NCBI RefSeq assembly: GCF_001632365.1
Contig: NW_024468530.1
Span: 186,001-250,000 of the forward strand
Origin: Laetiporus sulphureus 93-53
Taxonomy: Eukaryota; Basidiomycota; Agaricomycetes; Polyporales; Laetiporaceae
Length of the DNA: 64,000 bases
Reading direction: 5' to 3'
The position numbers and the translations under genes were made by a program. The notes below the pieces were generated by a model that saw nothing but the letters and a program-made list of their open reading frames with translations, was not told where the DNA came from and searched no databases. Positions 23,964-35,389 of the stretch are shown one piece after another. Each line of letters starts with the position of its first letter. Position 1 is the first letter of the stretch.

Positions 23964-25660
23964 ATGTTCGCCCCCTTCTCTGTGCTGGCGAACCTCGCCA
24001 ACCATGCCCTGTTAATCCTTGGGTCTCCTACACAGCAGCCGCTGGAACCGCCTGCGAAGTTGGGGCACCGTCGCTTCTTTGACGTCCAGGTACGGACCCA
24101 GCCCTATATGCGGTATCACGCCTACCTGATGTTGACCGCCACAGGCACACCGCGGAGGCAGGGGCAACACGATCGAGAATACTCTACCTAGCTTTGCCTG
24201 GTAGATTCGCCACATATGTGGCCGGGCTTTCCGAGCTTATAAGATCCTTTCAGGGGTCTCATTGATGGTGCCACGACATTAGAGCTGGACAATGGCATCA
24301 CGAAGGTCAGCTCGATCATATGCGGATTTCGTTGAACCACTCGGCTCAATTGATATACGTAGGATGGCGTGGTCGTGGTATGGCATGACGAGAACATGAC
24401 GCCTGCGAAATGCAAGGACACAATACCTGCTGTAAGACTCAGATGGTTGATACCCAGAGTCAGGCACTGACACCAGCCTGCTCAGTTCCCGGATGACCCT
24501 GACTTTCCATACATCGGAAAGTACGTCGCGAACCTCACCCTCGCGCAGCTCAAGACACTCGACTGTGGTTCCAAGCGACAGTACGGCTACCGTAAGGCTC
24601 CGCTTTCTTCTCCGCGCGCGCCGCGAATCCGACGCGAGTCCGTGCAGCGATGCAGCTTACGTATCCCGGCACGCGTATCTCGACGCTGCAAGAGGTGTTC
24701 GAGTTTGCTGAGTGTGCCGACCCCGCGCACGGGATACTGTGGAACATCGAGTCGAAGATCAATGCGAGTCATCCGAATAGCACGATGGGCGTGCAGGACT
24801 TTGTGCAGAAGCAGCATGCGCTGTTCTCTGCGAGTCCATACGCGTCGTCGATTACGGCAAGTGGTCTATGTCAAGCTGAAGCATTTGATGTACTGACCAA
24901 GAGATGCAGTATCAGAGTTTTGATTGGAGAACCTTGATTGCGATGAAGGCAGGTCTTGCTCCTCTAGTCGTCACGACACGCATCTGACGGTTTTCTTCGA
25001 CAGGAGCTGAATCCATCTATTCCAACGTCGGCACTCATAGACGAGTATGCTCATCTGTTCAAGATTGTGGAGGCATGAGTAGCGAGCTGACATTATCTCG
25101 CTCCTAGCGACACAGCGTTCACAGCAGACAACAGCACCACACCATGGCTCGCTGGAATCCGTCTAGACTCCTTCCCCGGACCTACCGTCGGCCACCAGGT
25201 CGCCCAGGCCGCACGCTCTATCCGGGCAGACATACTCTCGCCCTCCGCGCAGTCGTTCTCGAGCCCCGTCCCGGATCCGGAGATGGCGGGATATGAGGCA
25301 TTTACGACGAGGGAGATGGTAGAGGAGGCGCATAGGCTAGGGATGGCTGTTAAGGTGTGGACGGTGAGTACAGAGGAAGTGTGCGTTGGTGCGGGTTCTG
25401 AGTTTATCGTGATTGCAGGTGAACCGGATGAACATCGCGGAGCAATTGTTGGATTGGAAGGTGGACGGGATCATCACCGACTGTAAGTTGGCTTCATCTG
25501 GAACAGTGGCCCAAACCAGCCGGTGTTGACACTCCGTGCAGACCCTAACGTAGTCCGCCGCTTGACGAAACAACGCGGTCTGCCTTCCGCGCCGAAGTAC
25601 CCCAAACAGCGGGTGCTAACGTGTCTGGACGAGCATCTGGCGAGGCAGTCAGCTTCATAG
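23964..25660 (+). CDS. Glycerophosphodiester phosphodiesterase (GDPD family)
   Basis: The GDPD fold hydrolyses glycerophosphodiesters, such as glycerophosphocholine, to glycerol-3-phosphate and an alcohol. The active-site signature is spread over several exons: GHRGGRGNTIENTLPSF (catalytic HRG and the ENT motif), TTLELDNGITK (metal-binding E-x-D), then DGVVVVWHDENM (catalytic His in the HD pair). Later landmarks are GTRISTLQEVFEF, WNIESKIN, FDWRTLIAM, MAVKVWTVNRM and DGIITDYPNVVRR, ending at 25658-25660. Introns are 50-70 nt. The start at 23964 gives a hydrophobic first segment (VLANLANHALLIL) that could be a signal peptide; ATG 23913 is an in-frame alternative. Secretion or vacuolar location is inference. 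Confidence 0.9.
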
Positions 25661-26453
25661 AATCTTGAGACGAGTGAGAATCACAGCAGACGTTAGAATG
25701 TAGACATTTTTGCACTGTATGCACCAATAATTGCCCTGTAGAGTTTACCGCGTCTGTGTTGTTTCATTGCTTGACGTGTAGGGTTGAGCCTTAATTACGG
25801 CGTCATAACGGTCCCGTTGGCAGAGATTGGCACTTTGTGCTAGACAAGCTGCCTACAAAGTGGTAATTGTGTTGTTGCGTTGTCCTACATCGCACGAGAG
25901 ATCATATTGTGCCGAACGGGCGGTGAAGAAAAGAACTGCAACAATGAGATGTGCTGGCAGGCCCGGGGTAAATTCGGCGTCTTTGGCGGAACGCGGTCTC
26001 GTGACCACCGCATAGTACAGTACCCCGCCGCGCGATATTCCTGCGTAAGCCAACTGAGCCTTTAGTCTGATACAGATGAGGACATCAAAGTACAGGTGCA
26101 AGAACGCGTGCTAGTCTGAGTGACGAAAGCCGTAGTAACGCGGTCCCGTGATCTGTTTGACTACAACGCGTGGCGCTGGCCATCCGCCACTTCGCCTCCC
26201 AAGACCAGCATGAACATTGCAAGGCATTCGGTGAATATTACGCGCGCACATGCTCTTTATAAAAAATTCCATCTACTCGATAATGGCGTATGTTACCTAG
26301 AACAGTTCTTACACGCCGCGTGAGATCCTACGGTCACCGTCAGCCACAAACGAGTCAATTCGGAACTGTCAACCTTTCGACCGCTTGCGTACTGGTGAAC
26401 GAACGAGGCTGACACGGTGGCTATGCACTGGTGGCGAACACGCCCCCTCGCTG

Positions 26454-26590
26454 TATATAAACATAAACCCACTGCTTCATTTTCTTCTTTCATCTTCTCC
26501 CCCTTATTTGACTCTGCATCATTTCTTTCTTTTTTTCTTTCTTTCTTTCTACTTCTTTTCCTTTTCCTTTTCCTTTTCTTTCCTTCGCCT
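26454..26590 (+). promoter_or_regulatory. TATA box followed by a long pyrimidine tract
   Basis: TATATAA at 26454-26460 is followed by an almost pure C/T run from about 26474 to 26590, with repeated CTTTCTTT and CTTTTC units. In filamentous fungi this order marks strong core promoters, with transcription starting at the end of the CT run. The nearest known gene, RIP1, starts about 900 bases downstream, so it may have a long or spliced leader, or there may be an unrecognised gene between. Confidence 0.6.
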
Positions 26591-26973
26591 TTGTGTTTTG
26601 TTTCTTCGCACCCGTCTTTCCTGGCTTTCTGCGTCGATTGGGCGAGCAACATCGTACTACATCGCCGTCTCCTTCGACCTCATCGTTCGCATCTAGCGCC
26701 AAGAACTCGCCGGTTCACGTTCTCACAGACAGGTCAGCCTCCTCGGGTGACCTAGTTCTCACATCTAACCATTTCCTACAGCGCGGCGCCGCTGGGGGCG
26801 GGAGGCTGGCGCGAATCGCCGTCTCTCTGGAGGGGAGGGGTCGCGGCTCATGGGCTCTTCCCCTCGCATGCCATGGGACGTCCAAGTGTCCCGTGGGACT
26901 GTGGCAGGTCATTACTTTCTTCTCTACCTCTGTCCATCTTTTCTATTACATCATTCAAACCATGTCGAGAGGA

Positions 26974-27020
26974 TGGGGGAGAGGGGGGGGAGGGGGATGG
27001 GAAGGGGTCTCGAGGGAGGG
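26974..27020 (+). repeat. G-rich tract with quadruplex potential
   Basis: Runs of five, eight, five, three and four Gs are separated by one to three bases, followed by two further GGG runs. This fits the usual four-run G-quadruplex pattern on the plus strand. Confidence 0.65.
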
Positions 27021-27501
27021 CCAATTCTCGCATTTATTGCGAAGTCGGTCCTGGCGTAGGCCTTTTCGTGGCCCTCGGGATAAGTACTCAGCCTGTTTGA
27101 CAGGTCGGGGAAGCCAACATGCGCCTTAATTCCTTTGTTGATGATATCGCTCGGAGTTTGTGTCTTCGCGGTAAGTGCATTTTGACAGTGGTCTGCGACT
27201 TTAGTCCCCCTGAAAGTCATATATAGAAACTCTGTATGTACAGATCAGATTCTATTAATATGTCGAGTCAGTCTGGTCCATATATATTGGGCAGAGCGTC
27301 GAAAGAGATCACAAAGAACTTCAGGGAAATTACGGGCGCTTGGTCCATGTAAACGCCGGTTCCCTATTCGTCAGGCCCGCTCAAGCCCCGCGAGCGCTCG
27401 CATCGGGGAGGAACGGTATGTCCTGTGGGCGCTTGCTTCAAACTCCGCATCTATCTGCTGCTCGTCACTGCAAACCCCGTCGAGCACGACACCCCTCTGC
27501 C

Positions 27502-28573
27502 ATGTCTGCCATCCAGCTCGCAAAAAAGGCTGTTAATCTCCCTCCGACCGTGCGCACCCTTGCGTCGGGTGTACCTGCTGCCCCTTACATCAACCTTGCC
27601 GTCCGCGAGCCTGTGGGACACGGTCACGGGCACGGGCACGCTGTTGGCCCGCGGCAGGATGTCCCTCCGAAGTGGGCGGGCAGCGTCACTGCTAGTTCAT
27701 CTGCGGGTTTGATCTCTAAGAGTATGGTAAATGGTATGTAAACCGCATCATTAATAGAGCAAGCCAGATGGATTGAATATATAATGCACATTCCTAGTGC
27801 CGACCACTGGTTTCTATCAGAGGCGCCTCATCCACTCGACCGTCCCCGCCAAGGTCGAGCCGCAAGTGCCCGACTTCTCGCACTATGAGGCCAAGTCCGA
27901 GTCGACGAACCGTGGCATCGCATACCTCATGATCGGCTCGATGGGCGTGCTGACCGCGTCGGTGGCCAAATCTACGGTGACGGGCCTGCTGACGACGCTC
28001 TCCGCGTCCGCGGAGGTGCTCGCGATGGCGAAGGTCGAGATCGGAATGGCGGCGATCCCTGAGGGCAAGAACGTGATCATCAAGTGGCGCGGCAGGCCCG
28101 TGTTCATCCGCCACCGCACGCAGGACGAGATCCAGGAGGCGCGGAGCACGGACTGGAAGTCGCTGCGCGACCCGCAGTCGGACGAGTCGCGCACGAAGAA
28201 GCCGGAGTGGCTGGTCATGCTGGGTGTCTGTACCCACTTGGGTTGCGTGCCGATCGGTGAGGCGGGTGACTATGGTGGATGGTGCGTGAAAAGTGCCGTT
28301 GTGTGGCTCGCAAGCTCTCATTGACGCTGGATATGTGCTAGGTTCTGCCCCTGCCATGGTTCGCACTACGATATTTGTACGTACTCGCATTTCTTGAGCT
28401 TGTCCGTTCTGGCTAAAGGTATTCTGCAGCTGGACGTATTCGCAAGGGCCCTGCCCCCGTAAGTCATTTGTGCTCCTTCGTAGAACTGAAGCTGACGAAT
28501 TGCGTCGCAGAGCAACTTGGAGATCCCTCCGTACGACCTTGACGAGGCGGACGAAAAGATTGTCGTTGGTTGA
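27502..28573 (+). CDS. RIP1: Rieske iron-sulfur subunit of cytochrome bc1 complex (complex III)
   Basis: The Rieske protein carries electrons from ubiquinol to cytochrome c1 in the mitochondrial inner membrane. Five exons are supported: 27502-27733, 27798-28281, 28342-28376, 28430-28458 and 28511-28573. The N-terminus is a presequence with a His/Gly repeat (GHGHGHGHAVG) and RRLIHSTVPAK. The membrane anchor and hinge read YLMIGSMGVLTASVAKSTV and TLSASAEVLAMAKVE. The 2Fe-2S ligands are in CTHLGCVPIGEAGDYGGW and FCPCHGSHYD, with the two cysteines that form the structural disulfide. It ends PYDLDEADEKIVVG. ATG 27502 (MSAIQLAKK) was chosen for homology; an in-frame upstream extension lacks an ATG. 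All landmark residues are present. Confidence 0.95.
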
Positions 28574-29733
28574 TAGATGCTGCATCCACAGAACTGGACG
28601 TGTACAGCGTTATAATGGAATGCCAGATGTCGTCGGACGTGGATTGCACATTGCCTGCATGTGAGATGCTTCCGCTTATCATCCATTACTCAACGTCTGC
28701 TTGGCGCAACAATCTCGGCGCGCGCGAGTCTCATACATATCAAGGTCGTAATGTCGTGACGTCAGTGTAAGAGTAAAGTACTAAGTTCCGTCGGTGCTTC
28801 TGGCCTTCGGCTTCTAGTGCTGTCCCACAGTGTTGGATCCTGCCTCGGGACGCAGTTAGACTCAATACGAGCATGCTTCATGCGGAAGCAGCGATGTTCC
28901 GTCATATAAATACCCTTGTAAGTCCCGGGGGAGGCTCTGAAGCAAGGAGGGTGTTCTCCGTTCTGCGCATCTTGACTGTTTCGGCTCAAACCGTTCGCCA
29001 GCAATCATCGACACACAGCAATGTCAAAAGAGCCTCAGGCAGCCAGGCTAGCAGACGGCCATGATCTGGCCCTACCGGCCATACTCCTCTGTGGGGCTGA
29101 GCGCTGAGTTCTCGGCTGCTTCCAGCTTCTTCCATGAGTCAGATATTTTGCTCACGCGCTCAAAATTAGTTGGATGCTATGCTCCGGACTCTCTCGCTAT
29201 CTGATCCAGGAGGGAAGTTTGGTCAAGTCCATGCGGGAGCTATATCTCTATCGTGATCGCCGTTCTGCCTGAGAGGACGCGAGCACAGAAAAGAAGGTTG
29301 CAGATGCGCATGATAGGAAGTTCGGACATGGGTCGAGGTGAGCGTGATTGTTATTTGGCCCCAACGAGCCTTGTACGTACTACCAATATCCCATCATGAA
29401 CGTGGACGTCAGACATGGGCCCTGCAGTGCTTGCGAGCGAGGCGGTGACGGCGAACGGTCTCGTCGCTGCAAGCGACGTCTGGCTGAGCGTGCGGGGAAC
29501 CTGGAAGCCGGCAGCGGAGATGTTCGGAGATGAGATCTGAACTGCACGTGTTTCCATCATTTTTCCCTGTCACAGCGTGTCACATGTTCAATTGCTGCGC
29601 AGGGATTGGGCAGAGCGTGACAGAGCAAGGACGGGCTGGCTAATGGGTGGAGGGCGATAAGGGCGTCCCGACCCGGAGCAGTTGGCGTCGTATCGCCCTC
29701 CGTCCACTCTTTCATCTCTCTCTCCCTCAGTAC
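28574..29733. other. Intergenic region between RIP1 and SRPK genes
   Basis: About 1.16 kb between the Rieske stop and the kinase start. Only unconvincing short frames on both strands. A CT-rich stretch just before the kinase ATG (29702-29730) probably belongs to its promoter or leader. Confidence 0.55.
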
Positions 29734-32574
29734 ATGGCCCCGAAGCAGCCCTGCGCAAAGTACGAGTACGTCGTCACCCCCGCCGGCCCCAAGATCCTCC
29801 CCGTCGCCGACGTGCACAACAAGGATGAAGAGTCGCCCGCAGACTACAACGCTGGCGGGTATCTTCAAATCAAACTCAGAGATACTTTCAAGGACGGACG
29901 CTATGTCGTCCTCCGCAAACTCGGGTGCGTATCCTCGCGTACCTGACCCCGCACGCACTAGCCTCTACCGCGTATCTTCTTATACTGACCTGTGCATGTG
30001 ATCGCGCCATCAGATGGGGACACTTCTCGACCGTCTGGCTGGTCAAGGACAACCAGTGAGTCTTTTTTGCTCTCCGTTTATGTATGCTCGATCGTCTTCG
30101 CTCCATTGTTCCCTTCATCGGGGTGCTTCCCGTGGATGATCTGTGCCAATCACGCGCGGGTCACCGGCGCTCGTGTCTGATATTGCCACCACCGCATTGG
30201 CCCTCTCGTCTCATAGCATCTCACTCCCCCTGACGCTGTCGCAATACATCATGAGTACCTCCGACATTGAGAGTCTTTGGGCCACACGTGTGCACCATGG
30301 TACGTCGTCTGGCGGAAGGCATGGTCCAGGAACGGCCGTTCTTCCCGTGGTTGCGGGGTGTGGATTGCCAGGTGACTGCTTCTTCCGCAGAAGAGGGCCT
30401 GCCATTTCACATTCATGCAACCTTTTCCGGACATCTCGGAACCTGTGAAGGAGATTTTGAGAGGTTCCTTCGAGCGGCTACCCGCGTAGTATTTACCGGA
30501 TGTCAGCTTGAATTGACTGGCGCCGTCGCCAGGATGACTAGTGCTCAGGCTAGGAAGGGTAGCATGACTCGTAAATAGCTCGTCCTCGTCGCTGCGAAGC
30601 GCACGAGTGACAGCGGGATGCATGCGAAGGTTTACGTTTGCATCCGCCGGTCGTTGGTTGAGTGCCCCTTGGATCCGTTGAAACCTTTCCCCGATATCGT
30701 TCTCCATCCTCACATGATCGCTAACCATCATTCGCAGTTCCGGTCGCCATTCAGCATTGAAGGTTGTCAAGTCTGCTGGGCGTTACGCTGAAACAGCGCG
30801 TGATGAGATCAAGTTGCTGAAACAAGTGCGGGAGGAAACGCCCGAGCATCCAGGACGTGATCAGGTTGTCTCCTTCCTCGACTCGTTTAACCATCCTGGG
30901 CCAGAAGGCATCCACGTGTGCATGGTGTTCGAGCCACTCGGCGAGAACCTCCTTGCATTGATCGAACGCCACCGGAAGACGGGTGTGGCGCCGGCACTTG
31001 TGAAGGTAATTGCGAGACAGGTCCTGCTTGGCCTGGAGTATTTGCACGATGAGTGTGACCTCGTTCACACAGACATCAAGCCGGAGAACATAAGTGAGTG
31101 CCTTTATAGTTTGCATTAGGCGCCCGGATTAACTTGGGAGTTCTGGTCTTGTGCAGTGATCGCCATCCCTGACGTGGAATTGCACATTCAAGCCGAGCTA
31201 TCACGCTCGCCTTCTCCCACATGTCGCAAGGTCGGTGTTCCCCGGAAGCAGCTGACTCGCACCGGCCTCGCAATCCCCCGAGTTACCATTGGTCGTGAGC
31301 GTGAACGACACGTCCAAATCTTTGACTCGCAACCATTGTCGAGCCCTTCGTCGTTGACGAGCTACAGTGCCGGTACGAGCCCCAATCTGCGGCCGGTGCT
31401 GCAAATGTCCCGGCTGGCCAGCACGCAGAGCATCCACAGCATATTGGGCGTGGGTCTAAAGAGCAAGATCAAGCAGACGTTGGCTTTGTCGTCGACCCAG
31501 CCGGACGGTTCACCTCCTGAGCTCTCGGATGGTTCGACCGTCAGCACGGACTCGGTCTTGCCAGCGAGTCTCGCGACCTCGTTCGCGAACGACACAGCGG
31601 CGACGTCGATGGCAAGCGTTACAAGTGAGGTGAACAAGTTGTTGATCGAGACGCGTTCGTGTGCGTGCGGTTGCGCTTGCATATGGAGTGAATCGACTGT
31701 GGAGAAGGAGATCAAGTTGTTAGCATCATGTCCCACTGGGCAACATGCCAAGCCGGCCAATGGGCCGTCCCTCCTCTCGCAGACAGCTCCATATAACCTC
31801 CACAATCGCAACGTCTCTCCCCTGTGCACACATGGCTCGCGTTCTCCCTCACCACAATCGACGCAACGTGCATCGTCCCCCGCGCCGTCCCTGCTTCCGC
31901 AATTACCGGTCTCGATCAAGATCGCCGACCTTGGGAACGCGACGCCCTCGCACAAGCACTACACTGAGGACATCCAGACGCGGCAATACCGCTCACCAGA
32001 GGTCATCCTCGGGCGCACAGACTGGGGCCCTACGGCAGACGTCTGGAGCGCGGCGTGTATGTTCTTCGAGCTGCTCACCGCGGAATACCTCTTCGACCCG
32101 CAGAGCCAGGGCGGCGTCTTTGGGAAGGACGATGACCACATGGCGCAGATCATTGAGCTGCTGGGCGACATCGATGCGGAGGTGAAGTTTGGCGGGCGGT
32201 TTAGCCGCGAGCTTTTTGACAGCACGGGTGAGTGTCCCTCCTTATTTGGGCCTCTGAGCCTGGGTGCTGTGCCCGCGCTCGGACGACCGGGCCTGACTGT
32301 TTATCGTTTTCCTGTGTTGCGGGCGTTTTGCTAACGGTGGCTGCGTATGATGGTGATAGGCGCGCTGCGGTATATTCGCGCCCTGAAGCCATGGCCGCTC
32401 AAGCGTGTGATGGTGGAGAAGTATAGCTGGAATGAGGAGGACGCGGAGGCGTTGTGCGAGTTCTTGGAGCCGATGCTCGTTGTCGACCATCGCAAGCGGA
32501 CGCACGCACGCGACGTCAAAGACCACAAGTGGTTGGAGGTCGACTTGACAAGTCCCGAATTCTTAGGCTGGTGA
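29734..32574 (+). CDS. SR-protein kinase (SRPK/Dsk1/Sky1-like)
   Basis: SRPKs phosphorylate Arg-Ser repeats of splicing factors. The start MAPKQPCAKYEYVV is followed by DYNAGGYLQIKLRDTFKDGR and the glycine loop LRKLGWGHFSTVWLVKD, the SRPK hallmark. After a 682-nt intron come HSALKVVKSAGRY (VAIK-type lysine) and VCMVFEPLGENLLALI; the catalytic loop HTDIKPENI uses T where most kinases have R, as in SRPKs. As in other SRPKs a long divergent spacer, here about 270 residues rich in Ser/Thr, splits the domain before IKIADLGNA. The activation segment has TRQYRSPEVILG, then WSAACMFFELLTAEYLFDP and ALRYIRALKPWPLKRVMVEK, ending SPEFLGW at 32574. The spacer normally controls nuclear/cytoplasmic partition. 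Confidence 0.93.
30056..30737 (+). other. 682-nt intron of the SRPK gene with an antisense open frame
   Basis: Donor gtgagt at 30056 and acceptor ttcgcag at 30737 join KDN to HSGRHSALK in frame. Other introns in this gene are 50-75 nt. A minus-strand frame of 173 codons (30249-30770) covers most of the intron and runs a short way into the next exon. Confidence 0.7.
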
Positions 32575-33308
32575 TGATCACATCTGCTTTCCCCTGATCT
32601 ATTTTTTGGCTCTATTGGGTTCCGTCGCCAGCCTGGATTAAACTTTACGGTAATCTAACGGTATGCAAGGTAGTATTTTCACAGCGGCGGTGTAACGACC
32701 GGCCGTCTCTAATCACCACGCTCCTTCACTTCACATTGTTGTTTTCATGCCCCCATTTCGACTCACTTCCCACCATGTTGTGTCTTTATCATCAATTTTC
32801 CGAACACTGCCTTCTTATCCCGCAAGTTTGCACGATAGACTAGACAGTTCTTCCGTCCAATCCACACACTCGCATACCCGCATTCTACTTTTTGCCTTTC
32901 GTTGTTGTATTTCTTTGGGCTTGTCGCGTGCATTGGTTGCCTATATGTTACTATCCGCTTTATGCTTAAACTCACTGTCTCTGTAGTCATGTAGATCTCA
33001 TAGTATCGAATAAATATCATCATTCCTCCGCTCGATGAAGATGCACGAAGGGTGAAGCGCTGACGTCCGCAGGCACAGCATTCAAGTGGCGACAGCGTAA
33101 CAGCAGTAAGTAGATATCCTTAAATTCACGGAACAGCGTTTTTCATTTTTACCTTGCGACGTTGATCATAAAGAATGCCATTGGTCTCCATCACCGCAAA
33201 GGTCAGAGTCAGGGCCCTCAGCGCCAATTGTTGCCGGCGATAAGTAGGAAGTACCGATTAAACAACGATGAATCTGAAGCATCTGATCGATGCGAAGTCC
33301 ACAAATGA
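32575..33308. other. Convergent intergenic region, SRPK / REase-kinase gene 1
   Basis: The 3' regions of two tail-to-tail genes. No coding signal was seen; T-rich stretches near 32740-32990 fit 3' UTR. Confidence 0.55.
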
Positions 33309-35389
33309 CTACACGGCCGGTCCAGTAAGTTGTTTCAACATGAACCGGTCATGTTTATATTCAATCAGCGCAAGGTCGGCCACCGACGGCTCCCACTCAA
33401 CCACCTGGGATAATCGCATTGGATACTTCACCACTCCCTGCTTGCCAGCCCAGTCGAAGTCGAGGATCTTGAGACGAGCACGAGGATTGTCAGTTGCCAT
33501 GATGTTTGGCAGACGAAAATCGCCGTGGACCATCTGATTGTTATGGAGGAGGTCAACTGCACGGGATAGCCTCTCCCGATGGATGGCACAGTCCATTTCA
33601 GTTGCAGCCCGACCCTTAATGTACTCCATCACAACCATTCTGCGTGGCCCGCAGCCCGCATTTGCTATTGGGTCGTCCTGCCATATGTCGTCACAGTAGT
33701 ACAACTTGGGAGCGAGACCTTCTTTGGCTAGGAGTTCATGTGCGTCCTTGCCATACCGCTCGACAAATTTGACAACCACCGGCATATCTATGGCAAAGGC
33801 TTGGTTTTCTTCATCGAAGATTGCATCTGTATCATCCAGCATGGCCAAAAAGGCCGAGCAGGATGCATCGCCTGACTTGAGATATTGCTTATATTTGAAG
33901 GAGACTTTCTTATTGAAGTAAGTGAAAGAGGTCGCTAGCGGGTAGAACCGGTTTTCGAAATTGAGGAGAGCCGTTTGTCGGTATCGCTCTTGGAGAGATC
34001 GTAAACCTTCTCTCAAGGCAGCAAAGATACGTGCGACGGGTTCGATGTCAAAGTCGCTAATCAGTGGGGGAGGAGCGAGCCAGCAGAGCCGTTTGAGGAG
34101 AGGCTGAACAATTATATCAGTCGTCCAAATGGCACCGCTGATGGACATATACGGCCCCGTTAAGCCGATGAGGAAGGTTGGGCTAAAGCTACGATCGAGT
34201 AGAGGCTGCGAATATACATTAGATAGAAGTGAGAGAGGAATATAATAGACAAAGCATGCAAGATGCACCTCACGTTTGCCCCAGTACACGCGGTAATAAA
34301 ATTGAGCTTGGACGATGGCGTCTCCGCTTTTCCCCAGTTCAGGTTTCTCCTCTATTATTCCAAGTGCAGCCATCTCCGGCCCCGTCTCCATTTCACAAAT
34401 ATGGGGGATGATGTGATCAGCTTTTGCGTCACGGATGCCGGCAGCAATGCTCTCAATGGCAGATTGAAGCATCTTTCTGAGCTGTTCGCGGTTAGATATA
34501 GAGTGTTCCTTCTCCAAATCGCGTATATGTGACGCATGCGACATGAAATGCAGTGCTGTCTTCCGCATCTCATCATCCACCAGATCCGAGCGATCAAGGT
34601 TTGCGACGAAGGTCGCAAAGATAGGATCGTATACCACAATGGGCAGTGCGAGAGTCGGTATGTGACCAATGGAAGCATAGCGGCCATCAAGGAAGGGTGT
34701 GTTTCTGTTCTGGAACTTTATGTAGTTCTTTGTTTGCGCAGCGACAGATGGGCTGGGAGTGTCGTCGATATTTTCTTTCGTTTCTCTGTATCCTATATTA
34801 ACGACGTTAGTGTGAATGATAATAGATGATTTAGTGTAACGTACGCTTTACCCATGGGTGGTCGTCTGTTTCTGAATCCACATCTGCAGTGTATCTCTTC
34901 CTCTTATTCTCCAACTCTCCACGTTGATGAATTTGCGCTACAAGCAGCGGTAACATAACATTGCGTGTGTTTGCTTTGACAGGGAGTACGCAATCACAGG
35001 ATTGATTGCCATAGTTCGATAGATTGTCGCAGAAGCATTCCAGGTTATAGTCGTTCTCCTTGAGAAGTTCTCGGAGCTTGTCGATATTGTGTACGTGTTC
35101 CTTCGGCTGTTTCAGGCATTGAACACATACAAGTAACACGCGAATATACATTGCGACGAACCTTCCACAAAGTAATCATGTCCTCACTTGTGTTCTTCTT
35201 TCCAGCGACGTAGCAAATGATATCATCAATGCTAACCACTTCAAGTCGGTGCTCATTCGAATCGGTAGAAGCCTCATTGTGGACCGAATAATACGGTGCT
35301 TTGAGGGTATTGGGGGATATCTCGACTCCATCACCATCCTCGGGAATTTGAATAATAGCAACATATATGCAGAGTTTGGGATTCGTCAT
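33309..35389 (-). CDS. Crinkler-like header, nuclease-like region and atypical kinase (REase-kinase protein 1)
   Basis: Exons splice from ATG 35389. Residues 1 to about 130 (VEVVSIDD-type helix, then MITLWKPKEHVHNIDKL) recall the ubiquitin-like header of Crinkler (CRN) proteins, with the TLW signature; this is a moderate call. The middle region contains LGIIEEKPELGKSGDAIVQA, an E-x-K...Q pattern as in restriction-endonuclease-fold nucleases, and then FLIGLTGPYMSISGAIW. The C-terminal half is kinase-like: VVVKFVERYG (lysine), VVMEYIKG (hinge), MVHGDFRLPNIM (HGD catalytic loop with the Asn) and LKILDFDWAGKQGVVKYP, in which DFDWAG replaces DFG. It ends at 33309. Similar REase-kinase fusions with CR headers are known among eukaryotic effectors and conflict proteins. 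Biochemical activity here is unproven. A paralogue lies at 51097-53102. Confidence 0.72.

Larger units (their letters stand above)
25661..27501. other. Long intergenic region upstream of the Rieske gene
   Basis: About 1.8 kb with no identified protein. It holds a TATA box plus pyrimidine tract (26454-26590), a G-rich tract (26974-27020) and three related short motifs (ACGGTCCCGT near 25809, GCGGTCTCGTGA near 25993, GCGGTCCCGTGA near 26142). A short spliced frame from ATG 26850 (exon to about 26907, then 27060-27101) is possible but matches nothing I know. Confidence 0.5.

Noticed and set aside
26417..26755. Open frame rich in Phe and Leu
   Set aside because: It is the translation of the pyrimidine tract, so length and composition follow from the low-complexity DNA.
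26593..27129. 178-codon plus-strand frame
   Set aside because: It lacks an ATG start, crosses a likely acceptor site (...catttcctacag) and a G-rich tract, and shows no domain. Kept only as part of the orphan-promoter observation.
27794..28585. 263-codon minus-strand frame antisense to the Rieske gene
   Set aside because: Its Arg- and Leu-rich content is typical of the antisense of a GC-rich coding exon, and the plus strand is unambiguous.
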